From positions 1 through 64,000 of the forward strand of contig JANSLP010000033.1 of the NCBI GenBank assembly GCA_029298735.1: a DNA stretch of 64,000 nucleotides. Direction: 5' to 3'. The position numbers and the translations under genes were made by a program. This document shows, piece by piece, positions 53,633 through 64,000 of this stretch. The notes under the pieces were generated by a model, which worked only from the letters and a program-made list of their open reading frames with translations, was not told the DNA's origin and did no database searches. This DNA comes from Ophiostoma sp. CBS 140.51 (lineage: Eukaryota; Ascomycota; Sordariomycetes; Ophiostomatales; Ophiostomataceae). Position 1 is the first letter of the stretch. Each line of letters begins with the position of its first letter.

Positions 53633-54556
53633 ATGCTCGCCGTCGACGATCCCCTCATCCCGCAGTTCCACAAGGACGATGCCCATTCGGGCGTCACCAT
53701 TACCGAACACAGCCACCATGACACCAACGAGGCCATCAACCCTCGCAAGCTGAACCTGGCTGGCAAGTCGGTGTTTATTACGGGTGCCTCGCGCGGTATT
53801 GGCCGGTCGATCGCCGTGTCCTACACACAAGCCGGCGTCGCCTTCCTGGCCTTGGCCGCCCGTGGAAGCATGGACGATACTGTCAAGGCAATTGAGAAGG
53901 CTGCCGCCGAGGTGAAGAAGCCAGCACCCACCCTCCTGCGTTTGACTGTCGATGCATCCGACCCAAAGTCGGTCGAGGCTGCCGCGGCCAAGGCAAAGGA
54001 AGCTCTGGCCGGCAAGCCCCTCGATATTCTTGTCAACAACGCCGGTGTCCTCGAACCCAATGCTGTCGTTCACGAAAGCGACCCGTCTGACTGGTGGCGC
54101 ACTTTTGAAATTAACCTCAAGGGCGTCTATCTGGCGAGCCGCGCCCTGATCCCACTTCTGCTCGAGGGCCAGGGCGACCGCACGATTGTCAACCTGACAA
54201 GCATCGGCGGTATTCTGGTGATGGATGGCATGAGCGCCTACAACACGTCGAAGCTGTCTGTCTGCCGTCTTACCGAATTCTTGGCACAAGAGTACCGCGA
54301 CTCCAAACTCGTAACAATGGCTGTTCACCCTGGCGGTGTTGTGTCCGACATGAGCCTATCGCTGCCCGAGAACCTGCACGGCGCCATCACCGACACCGCC
54401 GAGCTGGTGGCCGACTCGATTGTGTATCTGACAAGAGAGCCGCAGCACTGGCTGACGGGTCGATACGTGAGTGTGCAATGGGACTTGACAGAGCTGGAGG
54501 CAAAGAAGGACGAGGTTGTCTCGAAAGATCTTCTCAAGAACAAACTCATGGTATAG
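53633..54556 (+). CDS. Short-chain dehydrogenase/reductase (classical SDR)
   Basis: NAD(P)-dependent oxidoreductase of unknown substrate. Single exon, 307 residues from the preferred ATG at 53633, or 325 from 53579. The Rossmann motif TGASRGIGR starts at residue 50, the stabilising NNAG is at 135-138, and the catalytic Asn (161, in INLKG), Ser190, Tyr203 and Lys207 (SAYNTSK) are all present. HPGGVVSDMS is the usual cofactor-side loop. Residues 1-40, with a His-rich ITEHSHHDT stretch, are an N-terminal extension outside the core fold. It lies 600 bases downstream of the transporter in the same direction and could act on the same compound, though nothing in the sequence proves that. Confidence 0.93.
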   Translation: MLAVDDPLIPQFHKDDAHSGVTITEHSHHDTNEAINPRKLNLAGKSVFITGASRGIGRSIAVSYTQAGVAFLALAARGSMDDTVKAIEKAAAEVKKPAPTLLRLTVDASDPKSVEAAAAKAKEALAGKPLDILVNNAGVLEPNAVVHESDPSDWWRTFEINLKGVYLASRALIPLLLEGQGDRTIVNLTSIGGILVMDGMSAYNTSKLSVCRLTEFLAQEYRDSKLVTMAVHPGGVVSDMSLSLPENLHGAITDTAELVADSIVYLTREPQHWLTGRYVSVQWDLTELEAKKDEVVSKDLLKNKLMV

Positions 54557-55794
54557 GGGTGAAATTTGTTCAGCTGCGAAAGTTTGTTGTAAGAGTCATC
54601 TGTATATAGATCAAATCAAAGTAAACATTCAATCAGAAAAGGAATGCAAACCGATACCCCTGATTGGCAGCATCTAGTCGTGGACCTCTCCACAGACTTC
54701 ACTTTCCCCGTCGTTCCGCGCTCAATTCATCCCGGGTTTGCCATTTTGCAACCGTCTGTATGGATTTGCTTCTGTGAACCCACTCCGTGAGCTCCGCCGT
54801 CAACGGACTCCACGCAACGTGTCACTGTGTTTGGGTGATTAACCAGGTCACGGCGTTCGCGATCTTCTTGGCCAACACGGACCATCTAGCACTCTTGATT
54901 CCGTGCCTCTCTCAACCCCCTATTCGTCGTCCCTTGTCATATGACTCAACAATGACCGTGACGCTGAACGGACGGGTGCCCAATCCAGAAGATATACTCG
55001 ATTAGGCAGTCTGCTATTCAATCGGCAGTGTTACGTTTGGCAAACTTCTAGAAATCGGGAAGAACAACGGGAAAGGCACGCTAAACTGGTGAAGTCCGTC
55101 AGATGATTCCAAAGTTGCAGAAATTCAAAAAAATTGAAGATCCGCCGAATCCGCGATTTATTCCCCGTAGTTCAGATGGTTAGATCGCATTCGTTGACAA
55201 TTGATTGTATCTTCTTCACCATCATTCGTGCCCGCATTTGTGTCATTCTATTTGCTTTTATGTCCGTTCGTGCCTGCATTTACAGCCCACGATATTCATC
55301 CGTGATTACGTTTACGCCCTTGGATATCCTTCCTTCACTTGTAAACGTCTTGGCTGTGCTTTGCTCCTTCCTCTTTTGTCATTTTTACTCTTTTGGTCGT
55401 TATTTCCGTTTTGGTCCCTTTTGTCGTGACAGTCTGCCTTCGCTCCTTCCTCCGTCTCTTTCTCGTCCTTTGCTCTTGCCCGCCTGCACCTTCCTGATTG
55501 CACCGAAGGCAGCTTCCTTCTCCAAACGCCAAGCGCTTATTCTCACGACACTCCCCCAATTGGCGATCTGCGGGGTTCTCTCGGGGTTTTTGGACCCAAA
55601 GTCAACAACGGCCAGTTTGACAAAGTGTGACTCTTACAACAACGACGACAAACATCTCAATTGACGTATTGACACCGACGCGCGACGCGACCCCACGACG
55701 ACAAAACTGCACGCCCACACGTCCACAGTCTACAATCTTATCTCGAAAGATAAAAGGTCGCCGCTCTCCGCGAAAACGACCTACATTTCCCGCC
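54557..55794. other. Intergenic, 1.2 kb
   Basis: No gene was recognised. A tRNA-like 5' half around 55163-55200 lacks the rest of a tRNA. The last 400 bases are pyrimidine-rich and are probably the leader of the amidohydrolase gene. Confidence 0.5.
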
Positions 55795-57356
55795 ATGAAG
55801 ACCATCCACATTGCTCGACACTCTTTGAGACATTCTGTCAGATCTCACAGACCTCTACAACAATTTTGTGCTCTATCTACACAATCCGTTTCAATTTCTA
55901 CGAAAATGGCCGCTTCGACCTCCACCTCCCGCCAATATGGCACCACCCCACGCATCAACGGCACCCGCCTCGTCGAGTCCATTCACTACACGTCGGACAC
56001 CTGGGGTGCTGCCCACCGCTACGGTGATGACCTCACAGAGACGGGCATGGCACGGCTCTCGCTCGACGATGACGATGCAGCTGTGCGGCGGTGGCTGGCC
56101 AAGGAGGCAGAGGCAATTGGATGCACAGTCAAGGTCGACCAGATTGGCAACCAGTTTTTGATCCGGCCGGGCGAGAACAAGGATGCACCGCCCACTTTTA
56201 TGGGCTCCCATCTCGATACACAGGCGACAGGCGGGCGCTACGACGGCATTCTGGGCGTGTTGGCCGGTCTCGAAGCGCTGCGGACGATCCATGAGCAGGG
56301 CGTCAAGACGAAAGGCCCCATTGGACTGGTGAACTGGACAAAGTAAGCCCTGGACTTTTAAAACGAATTGCCATTTCCTGAATAATACTAACCACCACCA
56401 CTCACAGTGAGGAAGGTGCTCGCTTCCCGCTGATCACGATGGCTTCGGGTGTTTGGGCCGGCGTTACACCGCTCGAGACCGCATGGAACTGCAAGGAGAC
56501 ACCTACCGCAGCTGCTCGCTACGGTCATGGTGACTCGCCCGTCACAGTTAAGCAGGAGCTTGAGAGAATCGGCTTCCTGGGCGACCTCCCTGCGACCCCT
56601 GAGGCCATGCCCATGGCCGCCCACTTTGAACTCCACATTGAGCAGGGCCCTGTACTTGAGGCCGAAGACCGTCCCGTCGGTGTTGTCGAGGGTGCCCAGG
56701 GCTATGCTTGGTACGAGGTCACTGTCCGCGGCAAGGATGCCCATGCCGGTACCACGCCGCTGCACACCCGCAAGGACGCACTGCTGGCCGCCGCTCAGAT
56801 GATTGTCGCCAGCAACGGCGTCGCCCATGCCGAGTCGGCATCTACTGAGCAGAAGGTGGGTGTTGTCACGGCCGGTGTCGTCAGCGCTTTGCCCGGTACA
56901 CCCAACACCATCCCGCACACGGCATCGTTTACACTCGACATCCGGCACCCGTCGACGGAACGCCTGCAGGCCATGGTGGCCGCATGTAAGGAGCAGTTTG
57001 CCGAGATTGGCGCCAAGGGTGGTGTCACTGTCGACTGGGAGTGTCTCTCGAACAATGCACCGGCAACATTCCACCCGGACTGCGTGGCTGCTGTTGAGGC
57101 CGCTGCCGAAGAGGAGGTCGGCAAGCACGTAGCAGTCTCGGGAGAGACCATCAAGGGCTACCGCCGCATGTGGAGTGGTGCCGGCCACGACAGCTGCAAC
57201 GTCAATAAACACTACCCGGCGGGTATGGTCTTTACGCGCACCAAGGACGGCCTGAGCCACACGCCCGTTGAGTACTGTAACCCCGACGACTGCGTCAAGG
57301 GTGCACAGGTGCTTCTGGGTGCCGTTCTCCGTTTTGATGCAAACAGACAGCTGTAA
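55795..57356 (+). CDS. M20 metallo-amidohydrolase (N-carbamoyl-L-amino acid hydrolase / ureidopropionase type)
   Basis: Two exons, 55795-56342 and 56408-57356, with a 65-nt intron (GTAAGC donor, TACTAACC branch site, ACAG acceptor) that joins NWT to NEEGARF; 498 residues. The family hydrolyses N-carbamoyl amino acids, beta-ureidopropionate or allantoate to free amine, CO2 and ammonia. Metal ligands and catalytic residues are visible: GSHLDT (H139), GGRYDGILGV (D150), NEEGARF (E184-E185), ELHIEQGP (H259), HAGTTPLHTRKDA and the late WSGAGHDS. The N-terminal 37 residues (MKTIHIARHSLRHSVRSHRP ...) are basic and lack acidic residues, like a mitochondrial presequence. A second ATG at residue 38 (55906, MAASTS) would give a cytosolic form. 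The exact substrate cannot be read from these motifs. Confidence 0.92.
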
Positions 57357-57555
57357 CGGAACGACTGAAATGAGCTTATGAAAAGGATCTTGTGAATGGC
57401 ATCATGTGTATTGCTACAAGCGTCTGCTGATTCTTCCCACCTCTTGAATTATATACAAAAAGATATTATACCATGAACAAAATAAAACAATGGAAAGAAA
57501 GGATAAATGTCAAAAGATGATATCAAAACAAGGCCGTTTCCTTTTTTAAACGCGA

Positions 57556-58976
57556 CTACTTCTTCGGCTTGGGCGAGTGGGCAACGTCGTCAGTGAGAGA
57601 TGTCGACGAGGACGAGGAGGCACTAGCCTTGGCCATGTTATGGCGGCCAGCACCGTCGTTCAAGTCAAGATCCGAAAAGACGTTGCGGCCGTCATCATGA
57701 TGACCATGACCACCACCACCGACCATGCCGAGGCTATGTTCGCTCTGGTCGTCGTGCTTGATGTTGAGCTCGCGCGTCACCAAAATAGCACCAGCACCGC
57801 CGGCCACACCAACGGGTGTCGACCCGCCCTGTTGCCGGTACGACGGGAAGATCTCGTCGGTGCTGCCGTCCTGGCTCGGTGGCCGGCCAATGGCGTCCCG
57901 CTCCACCCGGCTCGTGTTGCCAAAGTTGCCGCTCTTTAGGTGGGCCTTGGTATGCGACCGCACGGGACCAAAGGGGTCGTCGTGCTGGCCACGGCTGTAC
58001 AGCGCAATCGACGCGCCATTGACACCCGACGACGCGCCCTTGGGGTTCCTGCTGCCCGTTCGGGGCCCGCCGGCATAATAGGGATTGCCGGCCGAGTCCT
58101 TGTTGGACGACAGGCCCACGAGGCGGTTGAGCCACGGCACCTTTTGGATAATTTGGCGGAGCGAGGGGATGCACGAGCACAAAATGAGGGCCGTAATCTC
58201 GACTTGCGACCAAATCATGGGCTCGGCCAGCTCGAAGGTGCTGTCGGCGCCAATTTTGGTGACAAAGACGATGCGAATGACCGAAATAACACAGACCAGC
58301 AGACCAAGGGACAACATGGCAATGACGCCGATACGCTTGGTGAGGGGTAGCTGGAGGTGCCACATGGTCGGGATGGGCTGGATAAAGAGGGCGAGATCGG
58401 TAAAGAGGTTGAAGACAAAGGTGCACCACCAGAGAGGGACGAGCTTGAAGCAGGTGCCCTCAATGGAACTGTCCCAGGCGCGAGCAATGGGGCGACACTG
58501 CAGCACGACAACTAACGTCTCCTCAATGGCCTGGCACAACAAAAACACCATCAAGAACTTGTTGAGCATCGCCAGTCCGCGGCCCTGAAGGATGCGGAGA
58601 TACAACACGGCAAAGGATGCTTTTGCCGCTGGCACGCCCCAACTGTATGTTGTCGAGCAGACCATGATCAACTAGGCTGTTAGTAATTATTCAATCAAAT
58701 CACATGCCGTAGGGAACGTACCCTCGAAAAAGTGGAAATTTGCTCGGTCGGGACGATGTCCATGTGTTGGCCAAAGCCGTAGTTGCGGGCCGTGAGCGTG
58801 GCTGCGTACAGTGCCATGGCAAACATCCAGCTCGTCACGATCAGGGCATCGTCCCAACCCAGGCCACCCAGGATGCCGGTGCGGACATAGATGCGCATGG
58901 ACACGGCCAGTGTAGACACGACAATCATCAGCACCGACGACACCAGCAGGGCCGTCGAGTAAGAGTCGACGGCCAT
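57556..58976 (-). CDS. Fungal rhodopsin-domain (PTH11-like) seven-helix membrane protein
   Basis: Two exons on the minus strand, 58976-58722 and 58671-57556, with a 50-nt intron (GTACGT donor, TACTAACA branch site, CCTAG acceptor); 456 residues. Seven hydrophobic helices are visible: ALLVSSVLMIVVSTLAVSM, ALIVTSWMFAMALYAATL, PAAKASFAVLYLRIL, FLMVFLLCQAIEETLVVVL, WWCTFVFNLFTDLALFI, GVIAMLSLGLLVCVISVI and WSQVEITALILCSCIPSL. The GLGWDD and WGVPAAKASFAVLYLRIL segments are typical of the fungal rhodopsin-domain family (PF20684). No CFEM cysteine domain precedes helix 1. The C-terminal tail of about 200 residues is hydrophilic, Gly/Ser/His-rich and probably cytosolic. A receptor-like role is often proposed for this family; the ligand is unknown. 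Without the short first exon the frame lacks its first two helices. Confidence 0.88.
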
Positions 58977-59153
58977 GGTGAGGGAGTCGACGAAGTCGAC
59001 GACTGGCGGTGTTGTCGAAGACTAATTGACGGGTCGACGAGAAGGAAAGAGTCGACAAAGTCGACGACCCTTTATGTTGACGATGTGATGAAGGAGGTTG
59101 TCGATGAAGAAGAATTCGTCGAGAAAAGTGTTGTAGAAAAAGTAGAAGTCGAC
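58965..59153. repeat. Cluster of GTCGAC palindromes
   Basis: GTCGAC occurs at 58965, 58986, 58995, 59033, 59051, 59060 and 59148, with several further TCGACGA and TCGTCGA words. The cluster covers the start codon region and leader of the rhodopsin-like gene. Confidence 0.75.
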
Positions 59154-62100
59154 GTCGTATTATATCAAGACATTGGGAGGAGAAAGTCCGGGAAGGTGAG
59201 AGTCGTCTGTCCCTTGTCGTCTGGTAAGACAGTCTAGAAGGAGTGGGACCAAGAAGACCAGAAGGAGAGAGGGTGTGAGATATAAACAACGTGGGAAAAG
59301 AAGGATGGATGGGGAAGGCGGGAAAGTGATTAATCACAAAGTTTGACAAAAATAAGAGAAAAGAAGAAAAGGGGAAGGACAGGAACGGCAAAAGAGCCAA
59401 GTCGTTTTACGTCTAGGTGGTGTGGATGGTATCTTTGTATCGAAAAGGCGTTCTGCAAGTGTCGTCAAAAGGGAAATTGGAGAGATATTCAAAGGGTCTC
59501 TGGTGATCGAAGAGACAAAGTTGGAGGTGACAAGCGAGACAACAAGAAACTGGGATGTTAGGTAGGTGAAGACGGGGTCGAGAGAGGGTCAAGACAGGGA
59601 AGGGGGGAGGAAAGAATCGTATCAACGAGCAAACGGGAAGAAGCCGTCTCTCGTCAAAAGGGGATAGCCTCAGAAAAGTGTTCTGATAGTCCGACACCCA
59701 GCCCAGTCCACACGTCCTACACTCGCATCCTTGCACCAAGATCGTCCAGGGGCAGTTGTGTGGTCGTCTGGTCTTGTTGCTTTAGTTTTGTTGTCCCTGT
59801 TCCCCGGAGGATGTCGAGGTGTGCACTGTGCAGGACAGGGCACTGCGCCAGAAAAGTGCGCGCCAATGACGAACGATAGATGGAGACAACGCGCGAAGGA
59901 TGAGAGAAGAGCAGTCTTGGGATACCAACAGACCAGGTCGTCCGTCGATAGCCTGGTCAATGTCCTGGTCGAGATCCTGGGTGTCTTCGGGCTTTGCTCG
60001 TTTCGATGTAGTCGGCCGTGCTGCCGAGACGCACAGTCGTTAAAGAGGCAAGGCTCGTGGCAAGGTGGCTAGAAGAACAGTCAAGGATGTAAATGAGGGG
60101 ATGTACAGAGTATGTATGTGATGAACGTCTGTATGTCTCAAAAATATGTGCCTGACTAAGACAGACGTTGAAGAAAGAGAAATGCAAAAGTACGACGTTA
60201 CGACGTAGGAGAATTAAGAGTTAAAGATTAGGAGAATTACGTTTGAAGATGGAGAACAATAAATGGGGAAGCGGGAAGTATAAAGATAAACCAAGCCACG
60301 AGGGAACGGGAAGAAAAGACAACAGGACAAAAGGACAAAAGAAGGAACGAAAAGACACCACAAGACACAACAGGCACAAGAAGAAAAATTCCAAAACATT
60401 AGAAAGGACGCTGTCACAACGGAAAGCCACCTGCCCGAGTGCTTGGTGTGCTTGGACGGTGCTTGGGCAGGCAGAAGAAATGGAATAAGGATGAGAAGAA
60501 AGAAAGAAGAATCTGGGGAAGGTGAAAAGAGGGTGTACAAGGTGTAAAAGGTGCACAAAACCAACGCTCGGAAAGGGTAACGGCGTCCACCGACGAACTC
60601 GAGCTATTGGGTGGCCAAGAAATGTCACTTACGAGTTTTTGGGAAGCTTGGATTAAAACTTTGCCCCCTTCATGTGCTTCTCTTTCAGCTTTCTTTTCTT
60701 TTTCTTCTGGTATTTTTCGTTGTCTACAGAGTAATAACCAACAGACAACTCCAAAAGCATTACCCAATCGCACGGATTCCATCTCAGACTACCACCCATT
60801 TGGTTCCTAGTGCCCTCCCCGAGACACGTTTAGGCCTTCTTTTTTACTTTCTATTTTCTTTTTTGACACGCTTCCACTTTGTTAGCCCTGCATTATGCTT
60901 TTTTGGCAGTCTTTTACTCTCCTTCTTCAGTGGCTTCCATCTCTTCGGCCATCAACCATCGCGTTCGTTTCCTTGACAGGCTAGATGGCGCACTGAAGTT
61001 GAAAAACTCGACACAATATGTCTAGAGTGTTTATCCTTCCCTCTTCCTATCCTCGTTTACGTGTTCCTCCTTAACTAACGACTCGTAACTAGCCCCAAGC
61101 CACCTACACAATGGCACCAGTCGCTTGCTCCAGGCTTCTTTAGTCTGTTTCTGGCCTGTCCTCCTCTGCTTGGCTGGTTCTTGGGGCTGTCTAGTGTCTG
61201 CCTGGTGCTGTCTTAGAGACTCTTGGGACCTGTCTTGGTATTGTCATTCTCCTATTTTTCATCATAGGGCATCTTGGCAGGTTTGTGCAAACCCTACAGA
61301 CCTTGGCGCATGGTCGTAAGACGCCACAAAATTATCGACAGATGCATTGTCGTTCAGTATTTCAAGGACGCTCGCACCTCATCGTCTTCAAAGATAACAT
61401 AACGCAAATCAAAATAAACGACTCCCTGTTATTTCAATACTTCTTTCTCTTATCTCTTCTCCTTCTTTCCCCAGACCATGTCCACTTCCCCAAACTCGTT
61501 TCTCCTTCTTTCGCATCTTCATCGACACGAATAAATTACCCCATCACATCTGAAAAAGAGTCTCCACTCCGCGCAGCACTAATGACCTCGCCGTCCAGTC
61601 CCGTCCGGGGAAAGGCTACTGACCAGGGGGGCGGGGATTCTGATGCAGTGGAGTCTGATGGGAGACGAAACGCGTGGTGATTGAGTGGTGGGCAGGTTTT
61701 TAGCGCTCTGTGAGTGGCTGCGGCTGTCGACGAAAGGAAAACGAAGGGGGAAGGGGACACAAGTGAAAATAAAAGAGGAAAAACAAAGACAAAACACTGC
61801 AAAACAGTGAAAAAGAGTGAACAGGGAGGCGAGTCATTTTTATGGGCCCCAACATTGGCAAGAAAATGTGTGTGAAAAACAGAAGACAGGAAGAAGACCA
61901 GAAAGACGGAGGAGATCAGGGAAAGATACAATTCATATCCAACCAAGATCTAAATTTGACTTCAGGGCAAGACTAAGGGTCTCCAAGTCTTTAATTCTCC
62001 AAGTTGTTCTCCAAAACAAAAACGCAGGCCAGATCTAGGCCTTTCCTCTCCGTTACAAGTCAGGGCCGCCCGCACACGCCATAATCCCTCAGGATTGCAT

Positions 62101-64000
62101 CCCAGGTGTAGATGCATCTCCATCTGTCCGTCGTCTGTTGAGAATATTTTCACAAACGTCCCTGCATGTGTCGGTATTGTCACTTGTCACTTTTGCTCAA
62201 CGTCTTCCTACGATCACCAGCGGGGGTTCTTCTCCAGACTGGAGACTGGGGAAGAAAATAAGGATATGACCTTGGCAGCTGAACGCTTTGCTCTTCCTCT
62301 TTCACTTCACCTATTCCTTCTTTTTCCCAGCCTTGGCGGGAAGCATCATTAGCGTAATGGGGCAGATGGAGCACAGTGGACCTGACCCTCACTTGGGCTG
62401 AACACTTTATTTCTCAGCGTTGCTCGTGTGCCTTGCAAAAGCAGCGGAAACGAACCCTGTTCCGCGTCTAATCACCGCCATCGTGTTGTGCTGTGTGCGT
62501 GTGCGGTGTGCCCAGAGGTGACCCCTGTCGCAGTCAGTTGCAGTTGTGATCTCGCCTGGAAATCGTTTTCAGCGCTCCTGGTTCTGCTTGTGACGTCTGT
62601 GTATTTTTGCCCATCACAACCGCCCGCGTCGACAAAAAAAACAACAAATGGCATAGATCATCGCAGACCCCTGGTTCCAACAGACTCCAACAGCTCTAAA
62701 TTGTCCTTAAATTTGCACCAAACCGCATCTAATTGCACCAAAAACCAAGGCATGTATATTTGCGGTGAATGATGTCCTGTGCCCATGAGCTCGTGTGTCT
62801 TTTCCTCTTCACAACTCGGAGTACCCCCTTTACCCTCCCCCTCCCTCCTTTCTGACCATGATTCGTGGTAGCCTCCTTCTAAGAGGAGAAGTCGGTCTTT
62901 GAAATACGACGATTGACTGTTGAAATAAACGACAAAGAAATGTGTCAACATTGAGCTCGATGACATTTTAACATTGACCATATTCTCTGTGCGTTATTTC
63001 ATCCAGCGTCTCAGACATCACCCCATAAGGTTCCTCTTTCCCCAGACTCTCGATGGGTCTGCATACGCCTTATGGATACTCCATACTCGTTGCTGTGAAA
63101 AGGAGCAATTTTTTGCCTTAATGTTTGTCCAACAAAATCCACTTCCTCGCCCCGTCACGATGCATTGATGCGTTTGCTTTCTCACGTCGTATTCTTGATT
63201 GGGTGTAGCATTGGTGAAATTCGGTCCCGTTCTCCCGGGCGGAGGATAGTGGGTTTTTCTGTGTGTGATTTTGCAGTGTGTGAGTGGGCACACAGTGTAA
63301 AGTGTGAGCGGCCGCGGGAGCGCCAAGCGGCGGTGCAACGCTGGACTCAGGGACCGTGAGAGTGAAGAAGAAAAAATAGACAAGAAATGCAGCGAGGGGA
63401 GGAAAGAAAAAGGAAGGAGACGATGTGGAGGGAAGTGAATATGCCCATGGGGAAGGCAGGGGAAAAGAGAAACGATAAAAAAGAAGTAGAAAAAGAAACG
63501 AAGAAGCAATGAAAAAAGAAATCACCCCCGGATTACGACACCTGCATTGTGAGAAATGCCCGCACCAACACGGCCTCCAACAAAAACACAGATGCAGTGT
63601 GATTGTGATGAAAAAAAAAAAAAAAATGAAAAAAAAATCCTCCGGAGAAGAAACCCAAGCTCGTGTTGTGTCGGCCGACGGCGAGATCTGTTGGTTCTGT
63701 TTTTGGTACAGTACATGCGCAAAACTATGTCTGCTCATAAGAAAGGTCATATGGTTAGAGCCAACAGACGTGCTGTTTCGATATCGTACAGGGTTCTCCA
63801 AGAAAGGGATTCGGGGATTCCATCGATCACATAGGGGTCTTGACTCGTAAAAGCCAGGTCAGAAGAGAAAGCCAGGCCTGGCCGTTTGTTGTCCCCTGCA
63901 CAATTCACTTCCCATTACTGGCCACCGGAGCCGAATGAATACGACCGACGCGATGTGACTTTTTGCAGTTTTCTGTGACTGTCTGTTGGTACTTTTTGTA
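58977..64000. other. 5-kb gene-free right end
   Basis: The first 200 bases are the promoter and leader of the rhodopsin-like gene. Beyond that, frames are short and low in complexity (A/G-rich at 59.3-59.7 and 60.2-60.5 kb, poly-A at about 63611-63640). No gene, RNA or mobile element could be supported. Confidence 0.5.

Noticed and set aside
55163..55200. tRNA-like sequence (CCCCGTAGTTCAGATGGTTAG)
   Set aside because: It resembles a tRNA 5' half and A box, but no matching B box (GGTTCRANTCC) or pairing 3' acceptor arm is found downstream, so at most it is a fragment.

Overview
The window looks like nuclear DNA of a filamentous ascomycete (Pezizomycotina, most likely a Sordariomycete). The basis is GC-rich coding sequence between AT- or CT-rich spacers, short spliceosomal introns (50-65 nt in most genes) with GTAAG-like donors and CTAAC branch sites, monocistronic genes, and families typical of such fungi: fungal rhodopsin-like membrane proteins, TRI12-type and DHA1 transporters, GH55 glucanase and GPI-anchored small cysteine proteins. 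I cannot fix the order or species from the sequence alone. No bacterial operons, CRISPR, tRNA, rRNA or intact transposon were seen.

Layout. 1-7.5 kb is a compact housekeeping block: HPT1 purine phosphoribosyltransferase (+), an OXLD1-type mitochondrial protein (-), a nuclear AT-hook/coiled-coil protein resembling inner-kinetochore subunits (+), and DPM3 (-). After a 3.8-kb empty stretch comes a DHA1 drug/polyamine-type transporter (11.3 kb). At 14.2-16.1 kb lies a membrane-anchored repeat protein whose 3' end has decayed into stop- and frameshift-ridden sequence. An LRR protein with a long disordered N-terminus follows (18.4-22.3 kb), then an orphan membrane protein with acidic and poly-Asn runs (23.3 kb), a thiolase (-, 25.5 kb), a coiled-coil protein (-, 28.6 kb), a GPI-anchored protein (-, 31.9 kb), a nuclear-looking hypothetical locus with frame breaks (-, 34.3 kb), an enolase paralogue (+, 37.8 kb) and an RNase T1-like protein without signal peptide (+, 41.1 kb).

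The right side holds a 4.5-kb gene desert, a secreted GH55 beta-1,3-glucanase-like protein with a Ser/Ala stalk of about 410 residues (46.3 kb), and a group that could work on imported small molecules: a TRI12-family MFS transporter (51.2 kb), a short-chain dehydrogenase (53.6 kb), an M20 carbamoyl-amino-acid amidohydrolase (55.8 kb) and a rhodopsin-like seven-helix membrane protein (57.6 kb, -). The last 5 kb has no supportable gene.

The most unusual signal is a set of three loci (15.3, 23.4 and 27.9 kb) that share a short aromatic Tyr-Tyr...Arg...Glu-His-Phe motif. One has internal repeats and a decayed tail, one is intact, and one is a relic of the intact gene's 5' end. Together they may be a small lineage-specific gene family undergoing birth and death. 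The second is the RNase T1-like protein, which appears to lack a secretion signal and one catalytic histidine.
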